Part shown: one piece after another, positions 1 through 13,299 of the stretch
Layout of the letters: every line of letters begins with the position of its first letter
How positions within the stretch are numbered: the stretch's first letter is position 1
From: Paragonimus skrjabini miyazakii
Lineage: Eukaryota > Platyhelminthes > Trematoda > Plagiorchiida > Troglotrematidae
Assembly (NCBI GenBank): GCA_014338405.1
Contig: JTDE01001366.1
Location: 62,341 to 126,340, forward strand
DNA length: 64,000 bases
Reading direction: 5' to 3'
Notes under the pieces: model-generated
The model's database searches: none
Seen by the model: only the letters and a program-made list of their open reading frames with translations
What the model was told of the DNA's origin: nothing
Position numbers and translations under genes: made by a program

Positions 1-80
1 CGGAGGCGTCCTTGGGCCGGTCACATGTTGGGGCGCCCTAACAGAAACCTCCTTGATAATACTAGTTTAAAAAAGAGTTG

Positions 81-234
81 TTTCAATTTGAACATCAACC
101 ACAATTGATCGCAGCTTTCGCATTCCCATAAAAATTCCAGTCGGCCCATTTCGAAAAGAAGCACTAGAGACTGACTGGATAATCTATGGGAATACAACAT
201 CTGCGATCAATCGCGGGTGATGTTCAAATTGAAA
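81..234. repeat. Imperfect 154-bp hairpin / foldback element
   Basis: The outer arms 81-114 and 201-234 are inverted repeats of 34 bases with three mismatches. Pairing continues inward more loosely (GCATTCCCATA near 119-130 against TATGGGAATAC near 185-195, then CCAGTC against GACTGG), leaving a short loop near 145-165. An 11-base direct repeat AAAGAGTTGTT occurs just outside (72-82 and 263-273). The size and shape suit a small foldback (MITE-like) element or a hairpin transcript. No coding capacity is present. Confidence 0.6.
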
Positions 235-273
235 TTAACCAAATCCCCGACTACTCATCAGTAAAGAGTTGTT

Positions 274-3200
274 CATCGCATTCTTAATTCTGATTTGACA
301 AGGGGACATTTTGCTAGTCTTATATCCATATTATGGAGACACCAATTTGTATTCATTTGTATTACTTTATAATGCATGAAACCTGCTCGTTGCGTATAAA
401 ATTACCGAACATAGGTGGGGTGAAGTAGCACGAACCACATGTTCATATGTGATGGCTTCTAAGAGGATCAGGGAAATTGATATTTTGTCATCAGATTCGC
501 ACTAATCAATTCATTAGGTGGTATATGTTTCCAACTTACATTGCAGCTCCAGTATAAGAGTTGTGGCGTCAATCCCAACAATCCTTTTGGTGTGTGCAGG
601 TATAAATGTTAACGAAATATTTAGACTATTTTTACCTGATGAGTTCAAACAAGGAAGAAACCAGCCGTGAAGCGTCGTTTTGAAGGTTGACGATACAAAT
701 AAACTTTCTAAAATTCCATCTGTGGTTCACCATTGAGCAGAACGATTCGACAAACATCTTCCAACAAACAGTATATTACATCAATACCATTTCAAATTCT
801 CGGCAATATATTGTATTTAACAAATCGATAATAGGATGGTTTAGCCAATTTTTCAGGGTTCATAATCAGTTTTAAGCGCCATGCATATTCTCAACTACGA
901 AGATAGATTGATTATCTTGAAACCAGATCCTCGCGGAATACTCATGTGGAAATCCATTATAGAATAGTTATCGCTCGCAATCCTAGATCATGATTTCTTC
1001 GAATACAATGGAATGCAAATAGACCAATAATTCTACCAGCTTTGACGGTCCGACAAACCCCTTGCAAGCTGGTTTTAAAATCATACTCAAGTTTCCAAGA
1101 CCATAAGCAACTCCACTAGAAAAGTGGTACCCTTTACTGTTTTTAATAACATTACTAAGTTCAGCTGGCAAAATATTGGCTACGAAGTGTTTCTTAGGAT
1201 ACAAGCTACTGGTAACCTCAGGTTCGAGCAACACTGGTGTTTAATGCAAGATATATGACGACTTGTGGAGGGTGTGACTGACGGGCCATTTTCGATTGAT
1301 ACAATGTGATCGGCATGAAACATGTATTTTCATTGCTGGGTTGGGCCAACAAAATATCCGGATGTTGAAAACCGTGAGTTTTCCTGAATATTTCCTAACA
1401 ACATAATGTTTCTTTCTTGAAATAATAATCCTGGTCTGTATTACGTTTGGTTGTTAGCTGGCGGCATTTCTAGTGCAGCATTCTCTATGCCGCCTGAAAA
1501 ATTCTGGTTGTATGATGTTCACTTATAGCTCATAGCGTAAACGTAGTCTTTCAACCGTTCGTTGATGTAAATCGACATAAACCAAGCATTTTTTCATTTA
1601 CCATAATAATAAACCGTAGAAAATCGCGATCGTGCCAAAGACGAACATTGTTCATTCACAGGCTTCTAACGTTTGTTCAGTTTTGTTGTGCTCATTAAAT
1701 ATGACAATGAATGCTTATTTGCTTAAATGGCATAATTTGTTAGCCATCACGTTTGTCAAGCTATTAGGGAACGCCTTCTGGAGTAACTGCTAGTTTGTAC
1801 GTCCCTGATTAACTTACCAAGCTGTGTCAAAATCTGCAGTCAGTTATTTTCTACTGCCAACCTCACCTCTTACAGATTGAATCACAACAGGCAAATGGCC
1901 CGTCATATATCCAAAGCCAATTTGGTGGGTATTCTTTGTGTTCTGCTTGGCAGGTCGCCGGTCATACAGTTCACCATAAAGATGATTTAGAACATCCATG
2001 CCACATGACACCTAAGCTGAAGATCGTGAGCGATAGATGTTCATGATTGCTCAGTCTGAACTCAGTAAATCGATTAACGTTAGTGGGACTAATCGGATCC
2101 TGACATTTCCTCATAGAACATGTCGGGTAATCAATCCAAGGTATTTCAGTTATCGACCGAGGAAAGACTTGTCATTACTTCAGTGCCTACTTTGTTACAC
2201 CGATTACCAAATGTGAAACCTGTCTGTTCCACTCGTATCTGGTTCTCATTGAGTTTCACGAGACATAGTGTTATATGATGCGATGTAGAAAACTCTAGTA
2301 CCTCTGTCGTTATCACATCGCGTCTCAGTAACTTTGTTGAAATGGAAAAAGACAGTTGATACACATTATGTGGCACTGTACAGTTTCTAACACAAAACAG
2401 AGAATTGTGGTCAGGTCGGACAGCAATCGACCAGCATCACCCTTCGAAGAATTTCCATAACCAGGGCTTTATTACGTTCCGATATGTTTAGCAATCCAGC
2501 TTAATGTTTCTACATTGAGCGATCGCTGAATAGATCAAAATTAACCAGACACCTACCACCATTCTCGGTAGAGCTGGCTGGCTTCAGCTAGCTGAACTAC
2601 TTTTCAAAATGCTCAATCAATATTGTGGTAGGTGCAACAAACAATGGAGTTATATTGAAAGTTTTGTTTTATAGACTCAATGAAACTGTGTCGACTAGCA
2701 GCGCAAACAGACATCAAGAGAGTCGCCCACAAGAAATTTTACCAATCAAAATGTCTTTTCCATCTGTTCAGAATACAGTTGGCAGATTGGTGAAATTTGA
2801 TCAATACTGATCCGTTGCATGTAGTTCTACTAAGTTTCTAGACGAATTATACTTGATTCGCCGGATTTGTGAATGCTGGAAGGTTTGATTGACGATGACG
2901 TACTGATGAAAAACAATATTCAACAAGATTCACCTGAACAAACTACTTTCGTACAAGACATACAATTACTAGTAGGCAGTAGGTGATAGTCGATAAATAC
3001 GGGTTAAACCTCACTCACCACTGACCATAGCACTAGTATCGTCATACATATCCCAGCCAGTCCCTTTGCTCTTGATTGGGCTCGCCAGTACTGACTGTCT
3101 TGTCACGGTACGGAATAACAACCAAGTTTTCATGAGAAAACTGTGTAAACCGACGCGTCATTGGCCTTACTCTAAGCGAAACTGAATTAGGGCTGAGTTA

Positions 3201-6200
3201 CCGATCCGAACGTACCGGACAGTTCATGTGTTTTCTCTGAAGAAGATCGGGCAATCTTAGCATTAATCGTAGACGACTGTGACCAACCGTTTGCGTATGA
3301 TAATTTAGTCGCGCTTAATTTGAGATCAGTGACAGTGATGAACACGGTTACCTCCATGAAATCGTGGCCAAAATTCTAACCGTCGACTGTGCCGAAGATA
3401 TGCACTGATAAACTCTGAAGCTTGAAAAAAGCAATTTTAATGATCTTATTCATTAGCATCTGACTTAATATGCCTTTGGAATGGAAAAGTTACAATCAAT
3501 TGCGTTGTTTAGTTCGTAATTATCAGAAATCATTACTGGCATTTGAATTGCAATACTCATGTGGAAGCTCATGAATAACTGTTATTTTGTTAAACTTAGT
3601 CCATTGTTACCACTGTGTCGTTTACCTATCGAGTGCGGTCAATCACAGTAGCTATTCGTTTCAACCAACCCACCCCCAGTATATATTTTGGTTGGGTTTC
3701 GTGTGTGGAATTCATTGTTCACTGTATATTTGTTATTTGTTGAGTTACAAGTCATTGCCACCATAACGACCAGGCTTGTTTTGGATAATGACCATAAATT
3801 AGCCTCAATATATGCGTAAACGTTACATTGAAAGTAAACCACTATTGTCAATAAATCTTACTGACAATAAGCAAACTGCAGTTGCGTGATCAGGTCACTT
3901 GCATTCTTTTCAGCTCATCAAATTCTGTAAACAACTTTCCTCTGGTAACAGATTTGTGACGCAAACGTACTAGGATCTGCGGTGCAATACAGCAGTCCTG
4001 CGATATAAATATGTATTGGAAAGCACTAGAATGAGATTTAACTGAGGTTTGACTTTTCTAGAAATAAAATAATTCATAAATAGATTTGTGAGCCTCAGGA
4101 AGGTGGCTTAATCAGCTTATTCACAGAAGTGAACATCTAACGGAATCCCGGTGAATTGGACCGAGAATATGAGGTCAAATGGTTGCAGTCAGATTGTAAA
4201 TTATATTGGAGAAATCTTGTCAATTGAAAGGTTCTTCACAAACTATTTTGTACTTAATCAACTAGATAAGAACCCCGTCACAGCAGAAGCAACCACAATT
4301 TTATCCTATATTACTCAAGTTGACGCAGCTCAGGACGATCATATACATGAACTCATTTGTTAGAATCAAAATTACAAATGGTTTCTTTATTTATTTCTCC
4401 GTGGCGCAACTCGGTAATCCAGCATTTCAAACCCATTGCATAAGTGAGTATTAATTGGGTGCCGATTTGACTGATCTACTGCGTAGGTCCAAGACATTAG
4501 GTGAACAACATAGCCTGAAGAAAACTATGGCGTCCGTTTTTGTGCTTTAGACCGTGTAGTTAACTGAATTTCAAAACTGTTGACAAACTTGTTTGCAGTT
4601 ACATGTCCTAAAGCGAACTGCTATCTATTTGATTCGATACGGAATCACGTAAATTCGACAAACGCATTTCTACGTTTCTTCAAGTTAGCAGTGGAAATGT
4701 AGTAGTTACACGGAATTGACTGGGGGTAACTATTCGTAAGCCAATATGAACTGATTAAACTCAGTGAACAACGAATGTAAGTGTTTTCCTAACGGTCTCA
4801 TATTCTGAACAACCATCCTACAACAAAGTTACGAACCGTCAGTAAAATTTCTATGTAAATCGAAGTATTCCCATACTAGAAGTAACAACAATTCAGGGAT
4901 ATTCACTTCTGCAAAGACTACTAGCACGATGTTTATCAAGGCACAGCGTTCGGGTTCGTGGTTTGCAGTTATTAACAATCGCTTTTCCATCCAAAATAAA
5001 ATGACTATGACTGTTCAAGCATTTCAACCACAAAGTCTTTTATTGAAGTGCAATAATTCATTAACAACAACAAAAGCGTCAACTGTCGAAATTATTTTGA
5101 GTGCACAACTGGTATAGTTTATTCAAAACAGTTAGAGTGGTCACCTCCCAGGCGTAAAACAGTTGCCGAAAAGTCTTCCTCAAGCTGACAAATTATCCGG
5201 TGAATATGAATAGGAAACAGATGCTTTATCTGATTCTATCTTGTGATCAGGATGCCGTGCGTCATTTATGTTATCATCGTATGCTAATCTGCACAATTTC
5301 CTGTCAATGTAATTGAACCAATGCCTGCATTTCCTATCAGTTTGGCAACTGAAAATTGTCAAAATATTTCAATGATACTATTTGGTTGATACCGGCATAT
5401 ATATTCGCAATACACAGAATGTATGTTGTAGAAATGTGTGCATTTTACTCTATATCATTTGTTACAGTGTGTATAAAAATCTGGTACTATACTTAGATTG
5501 ATATCTTCCCTCACAAGCACTATGAATAAATCTACGCTGAGTTTACGGCAACATCATGTGTAGTTGTAAAATCACTTTAGATTTCAACTAATCTGTCTCA
5601 CTGTTGAACAGGGCAGGTGAGGTTAACTGTTCTCTGAGAGTTATCATAAACCCTGTGACCGAAACTATAAAATTTTATGATAACAAACAATTCGGTGTGG
5701 TGTAACACAAGGTTGATAATCACATAAACTATTGTCCGAATGAAACCAATCTGTTTATGGCCATAGCTGCCTTCTAAACTGAATAACAGGATATGGTTAT
5801 ATGAGCAGTGGTTTCAAATAGATTGCATTTGTCGTGTCATGCACAAAAGAAGAAAGTGGTGTTAATTTTTTGTTGTTGATTTTATCCATACCAATGTAAT
5901 TGTTTTGTCAAACTCACATGAAGGCACATTTTATTATTGTGCTCGAATAATGATTTCCATAGAACTGTGCGGCTCCATCTGCACCTCGTGCTAGATTTGT
6001 ATTGGTTATTCTCAAATGAACTCACTTTTTTTCTCAAGAGCATTATATATATATGAACTTTTGCCGGTCCGATCTTGCGGCTGATTATCCTGATCAGCAT
6101 GAGTGTGTGTCACTGATGCGAATACCATACTCAGGTGCGAGTTTTGCTTGTTGGGGCCTTCCGTTTTGATTTTGATCAAATATTTATGAATATTACATAC

Positions 6201-8800
6201 ACTTCTCGCAAAGGCAAAGTAAAGCAGAAGCATTATGGACAAACGTAATACTCTAATCATTTCAACTATTCTGCATAACTGACTCCGTTCTAGTCCACTT
6301 TCTTTTCGGTTTGTCTGTTGTGTTATCGAATGAAATACATTTGTAGGCTACCAACGAAAATCAACAAAGCAGAAAGCGTGCGATTGGTTGTGATGAATAT
6401 GTACAAATTTTGCGCACTGAATACCTACAATCGCTTAGGTTTTCCATCAGTGGGCGTAGGATATTCATGCAAAGTTGTAGTTCCAGCATGTTGATTATAT
6501 GACTTATTTTACTCTTATACCTATTACCTAAACAAACAGTCGTACCTCATCCCGCCTAAAAAATTTGGTATATTATCGTAGGATAGAAAATAACAATCAA
6601 AACCTCCTTTGAAGATCAAGAGTTTGGTGTGGAATTGGGACCATTACGGGGAACAATTTGAGAGCCAACTCTTGTATGTTACGAGATCATGGTCCGACTT
6701 GTGTTCTTCTTGGTTATTGGGTCGCCACTTGTGTGTCAAATTTCCGTATGAGTGCCACCGACTGTCGAATTTTATGTGATATTGGTTATCGTGTGTGAAT
6801 CATCCCATACCTGTTTAGCTGCTCTCTAAATGGTACATACAAGCTATTTAGATTTATGCTTATGTGCCTTTTCTTTAGTAAACATGTGAGTTGCGATGCG
6901 GTGGACTCGGGCTTCTTTTTCACATCCCTCTAATATCTGTTCCTACAGACTTAGGCCATTGTTCAGATAGTTATATAATTTTTGCTACTGGTTGTGCTAA
7001 CCGAATGAACTGCGCATCTTGACACGTGAAGGCACGAGACGTTCTGTCCATAATATGAAATAATTAATAGTTGGCAGTCAACAATTCAATATTTATGACC
7101 TTAGTGTAAGTGGCAGTATCTTAATATTGAACTTAATATATTTGCGGTCGTAGTTCATATTCAATCCTATGTTCCGCAAAGCACTGTATTACATACTGAG
7201 AAACAAAATACTACCCGCATATTGACAGATACATTTTACTCAACAACCATTGAATACATAATTGTATTGATGTGAAAAATACTATTTGGAATGAGGAAGG
7301 CATCCAGTGTAACACGATTGTATTGGAAAACAAAGGCGATTAAATGCAATGTTACGTTTCACACGCGGCAATAAAATAGGCTGGCCTCTGCAGACTTTTG
7401 ATTTCAGTCGTTCTGCATAGGAAAGACTTCTCAGACCACAATTGATCTGGCGTTATATTACTGCATTGTGCTGTATTTCCACTCGATTTATGGATAACAC
7501 CACTGAAACTATATCTATTCCATTTTATTGCCGACAATCAGCCAAGCTCAATGATGTGCTCTGATCGGTTATGACAAACATGTCTTCTGCAAGACAACAC
7601 AATGCAAGCGAGTATATAGGCGTGAACTGGTCGAAAACAGGGAGCGTTTTCCAAGCTTATTGTAGCAGGGAATTCGATTAACCGGACATACACTCCTACC
7701 TCCGAGAATGCGTTCCGGATTGTCCGATTAGGCTATCCACGACCGTTGCAATATCATTTCTAAGAGATGTTTATACAAATGATTTTTATACTTCATCGAG
7801 TTAACCTGAGTTTTGTTCTGTTTCGGGTCAACGTTTTAGGTCACAGTGCAATCGGAACAGCTATTTTCTCTTAAAAATTTAGTGGCCTTTTTGCCTTACA
7901 GTTAGTTCGCGAAACAACTGTTCATTCGTTTTAGGATTAAAAGCTTGATGAAAATTTGTTTTGTTTTGGGAAACACAAAACCACTGACAATACAACCTTG
8001 GAGTAGTGCTGCAATGCAGCATACAGAAAGAATTGAAATTAGACTTGGATACTTTTACAAGTCTATAGACCGGAAATAACTTTTGACCAAAAAGCTAAAA
8101 TGATAGGAAAATCGAGAATCAGCAAAAAAGTAAACGCGACCAATTCCGGTCAATCTTTCAAAAGAGCAAAATTAACCTCTAACAGAAATCCAGCCGAGAC
8201 CTATGCTGTGAATATCCTGAATTCACTGTTGACGCTGTGGCTCGTTTGTGAACTCACCTGTTATTAATAACCCAGTTAGAATCTCGTTGAGTCTCCGTCG
8301 TTTCCATGATACAACGTGTTTCGAATTTGGATAATACTAACACTGTAACATGCAAGCCGGCCGTCTCTACTCTGGTTGTCCGTTACACCTGCGGACCAAC
8401 TTTACGGCAAGGTGGAGACACCTGGGGACAGCATTCTTCCAAAGTAAAGGATTCTAGCAACAAACCTGTAAGAGAATACAACAGGAAACAAGCATGAGCC
8501 AAAGACCCAGTAAGCCATGCACTCGACTTACACAAACGCAAACTAAAAAGGCGTCAATAACACAGCAGCACACCCTGTTACACTATTCAAATTCAATTTA
8601 TGCGCGCACGCTGGTTTCGACTGCATGTTACAACACAAAACACATTAAAAACATCTCTTCATGCATTTTGAGTACATTGAACCGCATGTACTGTTGATCG
8701 ATAAGTTGATAACGGAACTTAAAATATTCGGCAAAGCGGCGGCTACAAACAGTGAGAAATAACTATGAAAACGTCTAGAAGCACCCAACCGCGATAAATC
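274..8800. other. No recognised gene; AT-rich unique-looking DNA
   Basis: I looked for splice-bounded coding blocks, RT, integrase or endonuclease motifs, RNA genes and repeats on both strands and recognised none. Open frames here are short (under about 90 codons) and lack any familiar motif. The stretch may be intergenic or a long 5' intron of the tektin gene. Confidence 0.4.
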
Positions 8801-8801
8801 T

Positions 8802-8883
8802 GGACTTCAGCTAGATTCGAACCAGCACCAGAAACAACATGCCCAAATGCGTAAAATGCTGTACCAACCGAGCTACGAAGCCC
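8802..8883 (-). repeat. tRNA-like sequence (tRNA pseudogene or SINE head)
   Basis: Read on the minus strand, the acceptor stem is GGGCTTC (8877-8883) against GAAGTCC (8802-8808). There is an A-box-like TAGCTCGGTTGG and a T arm GCTGG-TTCGAAT-CTAGC that pairs over five positions and contains the B-box GGTTCGAATC. The D and anticodon arms do not fold cleanly and the body is a few bases too long for an intron-less tRNA. I therefore call it a tRNA-derived relic, not a functional tRNA. Confidence 0.55.
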
Positions 8884-11800
8884 TGCCATAAGCTCAGAAC
8901 AGTTTGAGGCTCATAAGAAAAATATAATCACCAGGGACAATTAACCACAAAAAATTCCAAATCTTCTTTAGATCCTTTGTATTCTGCTCACTTTCAAGCC
9001 ATCCGTCTGCCTGCATTATGCAACTATAACCTTAGTTTTGTTTTTACGTAACAATCCAAGTAAGAGCTTTTTCACCTTTCCAGCATTAGATAGGTGTTTA
9101 AAAGTTGGGTTCAGTCTAAAAGGTTGTAGGTTACAGTACGCAATCAGCAAGTAGTATGCACTTGATGTACGTTGCCTTCAATCAGATTTGCTAAACATTC
9201 ATATGTTACGTCTGCACATCCATCCGGCGGTGAAGAATTAGGTAACGTTTTCTTTTTCCTGTGATTTTTTCTGTATTACTGCCAGCTTACATGGGCTATG
9301 CTATATGACTGCCACACACCTAGCTACCATTCTTCGTGGGACACATGACTAACATTCACTCGTCGTGCTCAACGTATTCTCTTCAAGCTCTCTATATCGG
9401 CTATCAAGAGATTTGACATTTTACTGGAATCTGGAAAGTACAGTGGGAACTCAGGATTCTCATTAAATTATTTTGAGGCAGTAGCTTGCAAGATAAACTC
9501 CTTAGTTATGCGGTTTAACACTGTTATGTAAACACACTCAGTATGTGGCGACAGTGCAACTGACTTATGAGTTGCTCTCAAGCAAATCCAAAACAGGGCG
9601 CCGTACTTTTTGTTCAAATCAAAAACAAACAACAATTACCGTCAACTTGTTTCTGCAAAACTGGACGAGTATTTCATATAGAATACACGAGTGTTTATTT
9701 GTTCTAGCACTCGCTACTCCATCGTCTCAGAATTGTGTCCAATATCGTGGCGACGCAATTGTTCAAAGGAAAACCAAGTGAGCTTATAAGAAGCATGTAT
9801 TGAAAAACAAAACAAAATTCCGTGAACGACATTTTTGAAACCGAAGTTAGGTAACGGTGCATCACTTGCCTTGGCCTGATCGATGAATCACCCATTCTTC
9901 AGCGACTTTACGCAATCAATCAATAGTTCAATGAAAGAGACGTCTAGAATCCACACAACTGCACCTGACCTTAAGAAACAACGTCTAATCAACCTGCTTC
10001 GACGAACTAACAGTTGCTATTTCAAGCTCAAGTTATAGTCATTCCTTTTTTTTCACGAACCAAAGTAAGATTACATTGTAGTGATTGGAATAGATAAGGG
10101 GCAATTATTCTTGGGGTTTCTGATATCTTCAGCATGTCAGTAAGTAAAGAAGAAATTCACTGAAATTCATTATGGACAACAAGTTATACAATGTTTTACA
10201 AACTGTTTTAGAATGGATAACGTAACATATGCAACGTTGTTGGGAACTAACAGGTGAGTCTAATTTCACAAATTAAAAATGATAAGGTTCATGGTTTGAG
10301 AAGTCCGTTACTTCAAAGAAAATTTGTTGGGTCAACAAAATAACTGAGAAATCCTAAAATTTCTTTACGTAGTAATTTGTGAATGTAAGCGCAGGCTCAT
10401 ATCCCGAAGATTGATTCAATACTGCAAGTCATCACTCATTGTGTTGAAGAGCAGTTGACCAAAGCCAGTTGTTGTTTCGGGTTCTAAAATCAGTCATTTG
10501 GTGAACAAGTATAACCACTTTTGAATTGCTGTGGAAAATCAGACCCCGATTTAACGGTTTACTTTTGTGGCGCATGGCTAACTTGCATGCCAAAACGATC
10601 TCGGCTACATCTGTCTGAAAGCAATCGGGAACAATTCAAGAAGTGTCAGCTTTGTCAAAAAGATTTTAGGTGCCTGCTCGTAACGTCTTATATTAATTGC
10701 CTTATGAGTTGCGAAAAATTTCAGGTTTCGAGATTTTCTTTTAACCGAGGAAATCCCGTTTTAGGTCGAGGTTCTTCAAATGAAATAAACCGACATAACA
10801 TTAACAAGAATTGTCTGACATCATTAGCTGCACATGATGACGAGTGCTGAATAAAACACAGCTCCAACCATCTTGAATACTGCTCCTGCTGAACGTCGGC
10901 TTTGTTTGCTATGTCAAAAGACATACATCGCATAGATTCAGACTTGTGAGCATATTAAATGACTGTCAGTTTACTCATTACGTTTTCCTGCATTGAACCA
11001 AATCTTCCTCTTTTTGCATGTGAGAGCCTCATTCATTTTCATATCCGTTAGGGCTGGTATTATGAATTCTTGAGTTCTTTTGATAAACCGTCGCTGTGTA
11101 TACAAAATGTGAGAGATAAAAGCGTCAACTGACTTCGCTTCACATTGTTCTCTTAATGCTGGCAACTTCGCAAAAAGTTCAGTCAACCCTAGAGTCATCG
11201 GTATGGCAAATTTCGATTACATTAATAGATTCAACGCCTTTTGGGTATACTATATGAATGGCTGGCAAACGATGTGATTGAACGAATCAAATCCAGTCAT
11301 ACCGTTAGGAATTTATTCTGCTTAAACACTGACCTCGGAACCGTGAAAGTCCATGAATGCACATCAGTAAATGGAACGTCCACTAAGGCCCATCTAAGCA
11401 GACTTATTCATATTAAAGAGTGAGCAAGAGTAATCGGCAGACATAAAAAATCTGTCGTACTACAAACGTTACGTTGATGGTACACTAGTATTCAGTCCTT
11501 CCAAACAGACCATAGATAACCCAGTGCGACGCTTGAACAGTCTTCACCTAACCCTGAAGGTAACAAGTGAATTTGAAGCTGGTAATTGTTTACCGTTTTT
11601 GTACGTACTCATAAATCGCTGAGAAGATGGCTCTATCAAAAGAGGTGTTTATAGGAAATCAACGTGGTCAATACCTAAACTTTAGTAGTTTCATACTGGT
11701 CCATTAGAAGCGCGCACTAGTGAATACACTATTCACACGCACAAGGCGAATCTGTACACAAGACAGTTTTGTGGAGGTATTAGAGTTGATCACGAGTGTT

Positions 11801-12100
11801 CTACAATCGAACGGTTACCCAAAAAGATTCATAGAAAGGCATAGTAGGCCAAAACCGCCATCTGAACAGGTGGTCACAGTAAGAAAGGAAAAAGATTTAT
11901 ATAGGACTGCCTCTTAAAGGCGATTACAGTATGCATCAAACAACACACTGGCGAATTCGATTAAACGAACAATAAACGTAGCCGAACTTTGTGTACTAGC
12001 TCGAACCCAGAAGTTGCCTGTGCTTTCTGTCAAAGAAGATCAACCTGTCGGTGCCACCTCACACTGTATCTACTAATTAACATGTAACTGCAAAGAAAGT
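8884..12100. other. No recognised gene
   Basis: No coding exon, mobile-element domain or RNA gene was recognised on either strand. The longest open frame, 10521-10850 on +, has 109 codons with several cysteines but no zinc-finger spacing or other motif I know, and I treat it as chance. Confidence 0.35.
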
Positions 12101-12120
12101 TACCTAGACAGAACCGAGAG

Positions 12121-12585
12121 ATGCTTGATTTCCAGAGTGACAGGAATATCTGCGAAAATGGTACAGAATTCAGTATTACCAAACAACAGCAATGTGGTTG
12201 GAACACGCAACCAACCAGTGTCCGCAGTCGCAAGATACATTCTGAACACTGGCTACGTCATCAATCCGGCTTGCGCATTCATAATCTTATTGCGTCATCA
12301 CAATCCAAGAATCTTGCTGTTTGCTCAGGCTGTCACAATCAATCGACTGAAGCTGGTCCTATATGTTCAGAAACCATTGTTCGTGAGCTTGACCCTGCCC
12401 TGGACTTGGTGACCTTTCTTAACCCATCAACCGACTATCCATCCCACTCACCATTAACAGTTCGATATGAAAAACCTTTTCATGTTATTGTAAATTTGGT
12501 AGTGACAAGTCAATACAAAATGTTTTCTAACTGTTTTGTTGAAACTTCTGAAGGGAATGAACTGTTTTAAATCTGACCTCATCAA
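12121..12585 (+). pseudogene. Penelope-like element, C-terminal endonuclease fragment and 3' tail
   Basis: The frame from 12125 encodes the end of a GIY-YIG-type endonuclease of a Penelope-like retroelement. It contains PVSAVARYILNTGYVI, PACAFIILLRHHNP, an AVTINRLKLVLYVQKP block and the terminal SLTLPWTW. The same protein end occurs at 15.7 kb, where INP reads IDP. The GIY-YIG motif itself and all reverse transcriptase are absent, so this is a 5'-truncated relic. Downstream, 12498-12530 is a decayed hammerhead-ribozyme motif at the same place as in the 15.7-kb copy. Confidence 0.8.
12498..12530 (+). ncRNA. Decayed hammerhead ribozyme motif
   Basis: The order of parts matches the better copy at 16.08-16.12 kb: GGTA helix strand, catalytic box, GTCAATAC stem II, then A-rich box and stem III. 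The catalytic box CTGATGA has become GTGACAA and GAA has become AAA, so cleavage is not expected. It is recognised mainly by homology to the other copy. Confidence 0.5.
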
Positions 12586-12876
12586 CGGAATGAACACACC
12601 ATACACCATTCGCCTGATCAGAGACGTGGAAGCAACTGAAAACATTACCAAAATACCTAACGAGCAGATGGTTGTAAACAACCACTTACTCAGTGATCAT
12701 TCATGTAACGATCTAGTTATCAGCAATGACATCTTCCCACATCCATAATAGGTCGTTAACATACTTAGTTATCTGGGCGCACGAATTGAAAATTTCGATT
12801 ATGAGACTATGCTGGACGTTAACGAATTTAACACATGATCTACTGAACAGAGAAGTCAGAAACAGTTTTTTGCACA

Positions 12877-12913
12877 ATGTTTCTCTCGAGCACATTTCGC
12901 TGCATCTCATCAG
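12877..12913 (-). ncRNA. Possible degenerate hammerhead motif
   Basis: On the minus strand, CTGATGA (12907-12913) is followed by eight bases, GAA (12896-12898), an ATGT...ACAT stem III and a U before the cleavage point. Stem II has only one proper pair and stem I does not form next to the core. It may be a worn element end or chance. Confidence 0.25.
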
Positions 12914-12984
12914 GTAAACACTGCAGTCTGTGTGTTTATATAGCAAAGTTCAATGGACATTGTGAAGCTAAACAACAAAATCAA

Positions 12985-13025
12985 CAACCACACCAACACA
13001 CGCACACGCACGCACATCCATACAC
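12985..13025 (+). repeat. CA-rich simple repeat
   Basis: An imperfect CA/CGCA tract runs through this stretch. Confidence 0.7.
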
Positions 13026-13101
13026 ATCAATTACCAGGGCAATTTGGTACTGACGAACAAGTCTTTCTGTACACAGAGGGGTGGCTTCCATTTGCTAATT
13101 G

Positions 13102-13293
13102 CTACCGCCTCCGCTGACCGGAGAAGCCTTCGATTTTTTTGTTGCGTAACGTATCCGAAACGCCTTCTCCAGGTTCAGTTGGGGTCGACAAGTCAACAGG
13201 TGTCGGGCGATCGATGATGCTGGTTCCCTGTGACTTGTTACATTCTGACTTGATCCCGGTATTGCTGTATCCATGAATGTTTTGCGAACCCAA
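13102..13293 (-). other. Unidentified open stretch, GC-richer than surroundings
   Basis: This minus-strand frame of 63 codons includes RPTPVDLSTPTEPGEGVSD and is rich in S, T, P and G. Its base composition is higher in GC than neighbouring DNA. I do not recognise it. It could be part of an uncharacterised repeat, since it lies next to a CA tract, or an exon without flanking evidence. Confidence 0.2.
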
Positions 13294-13299
13294 ACTGGA

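Noticed and set aside
8802..8883. A functional tRNA gene
   Set aside because: D and anticodon arms do not fold and the length is off; kept only as a tRNA-like relic.
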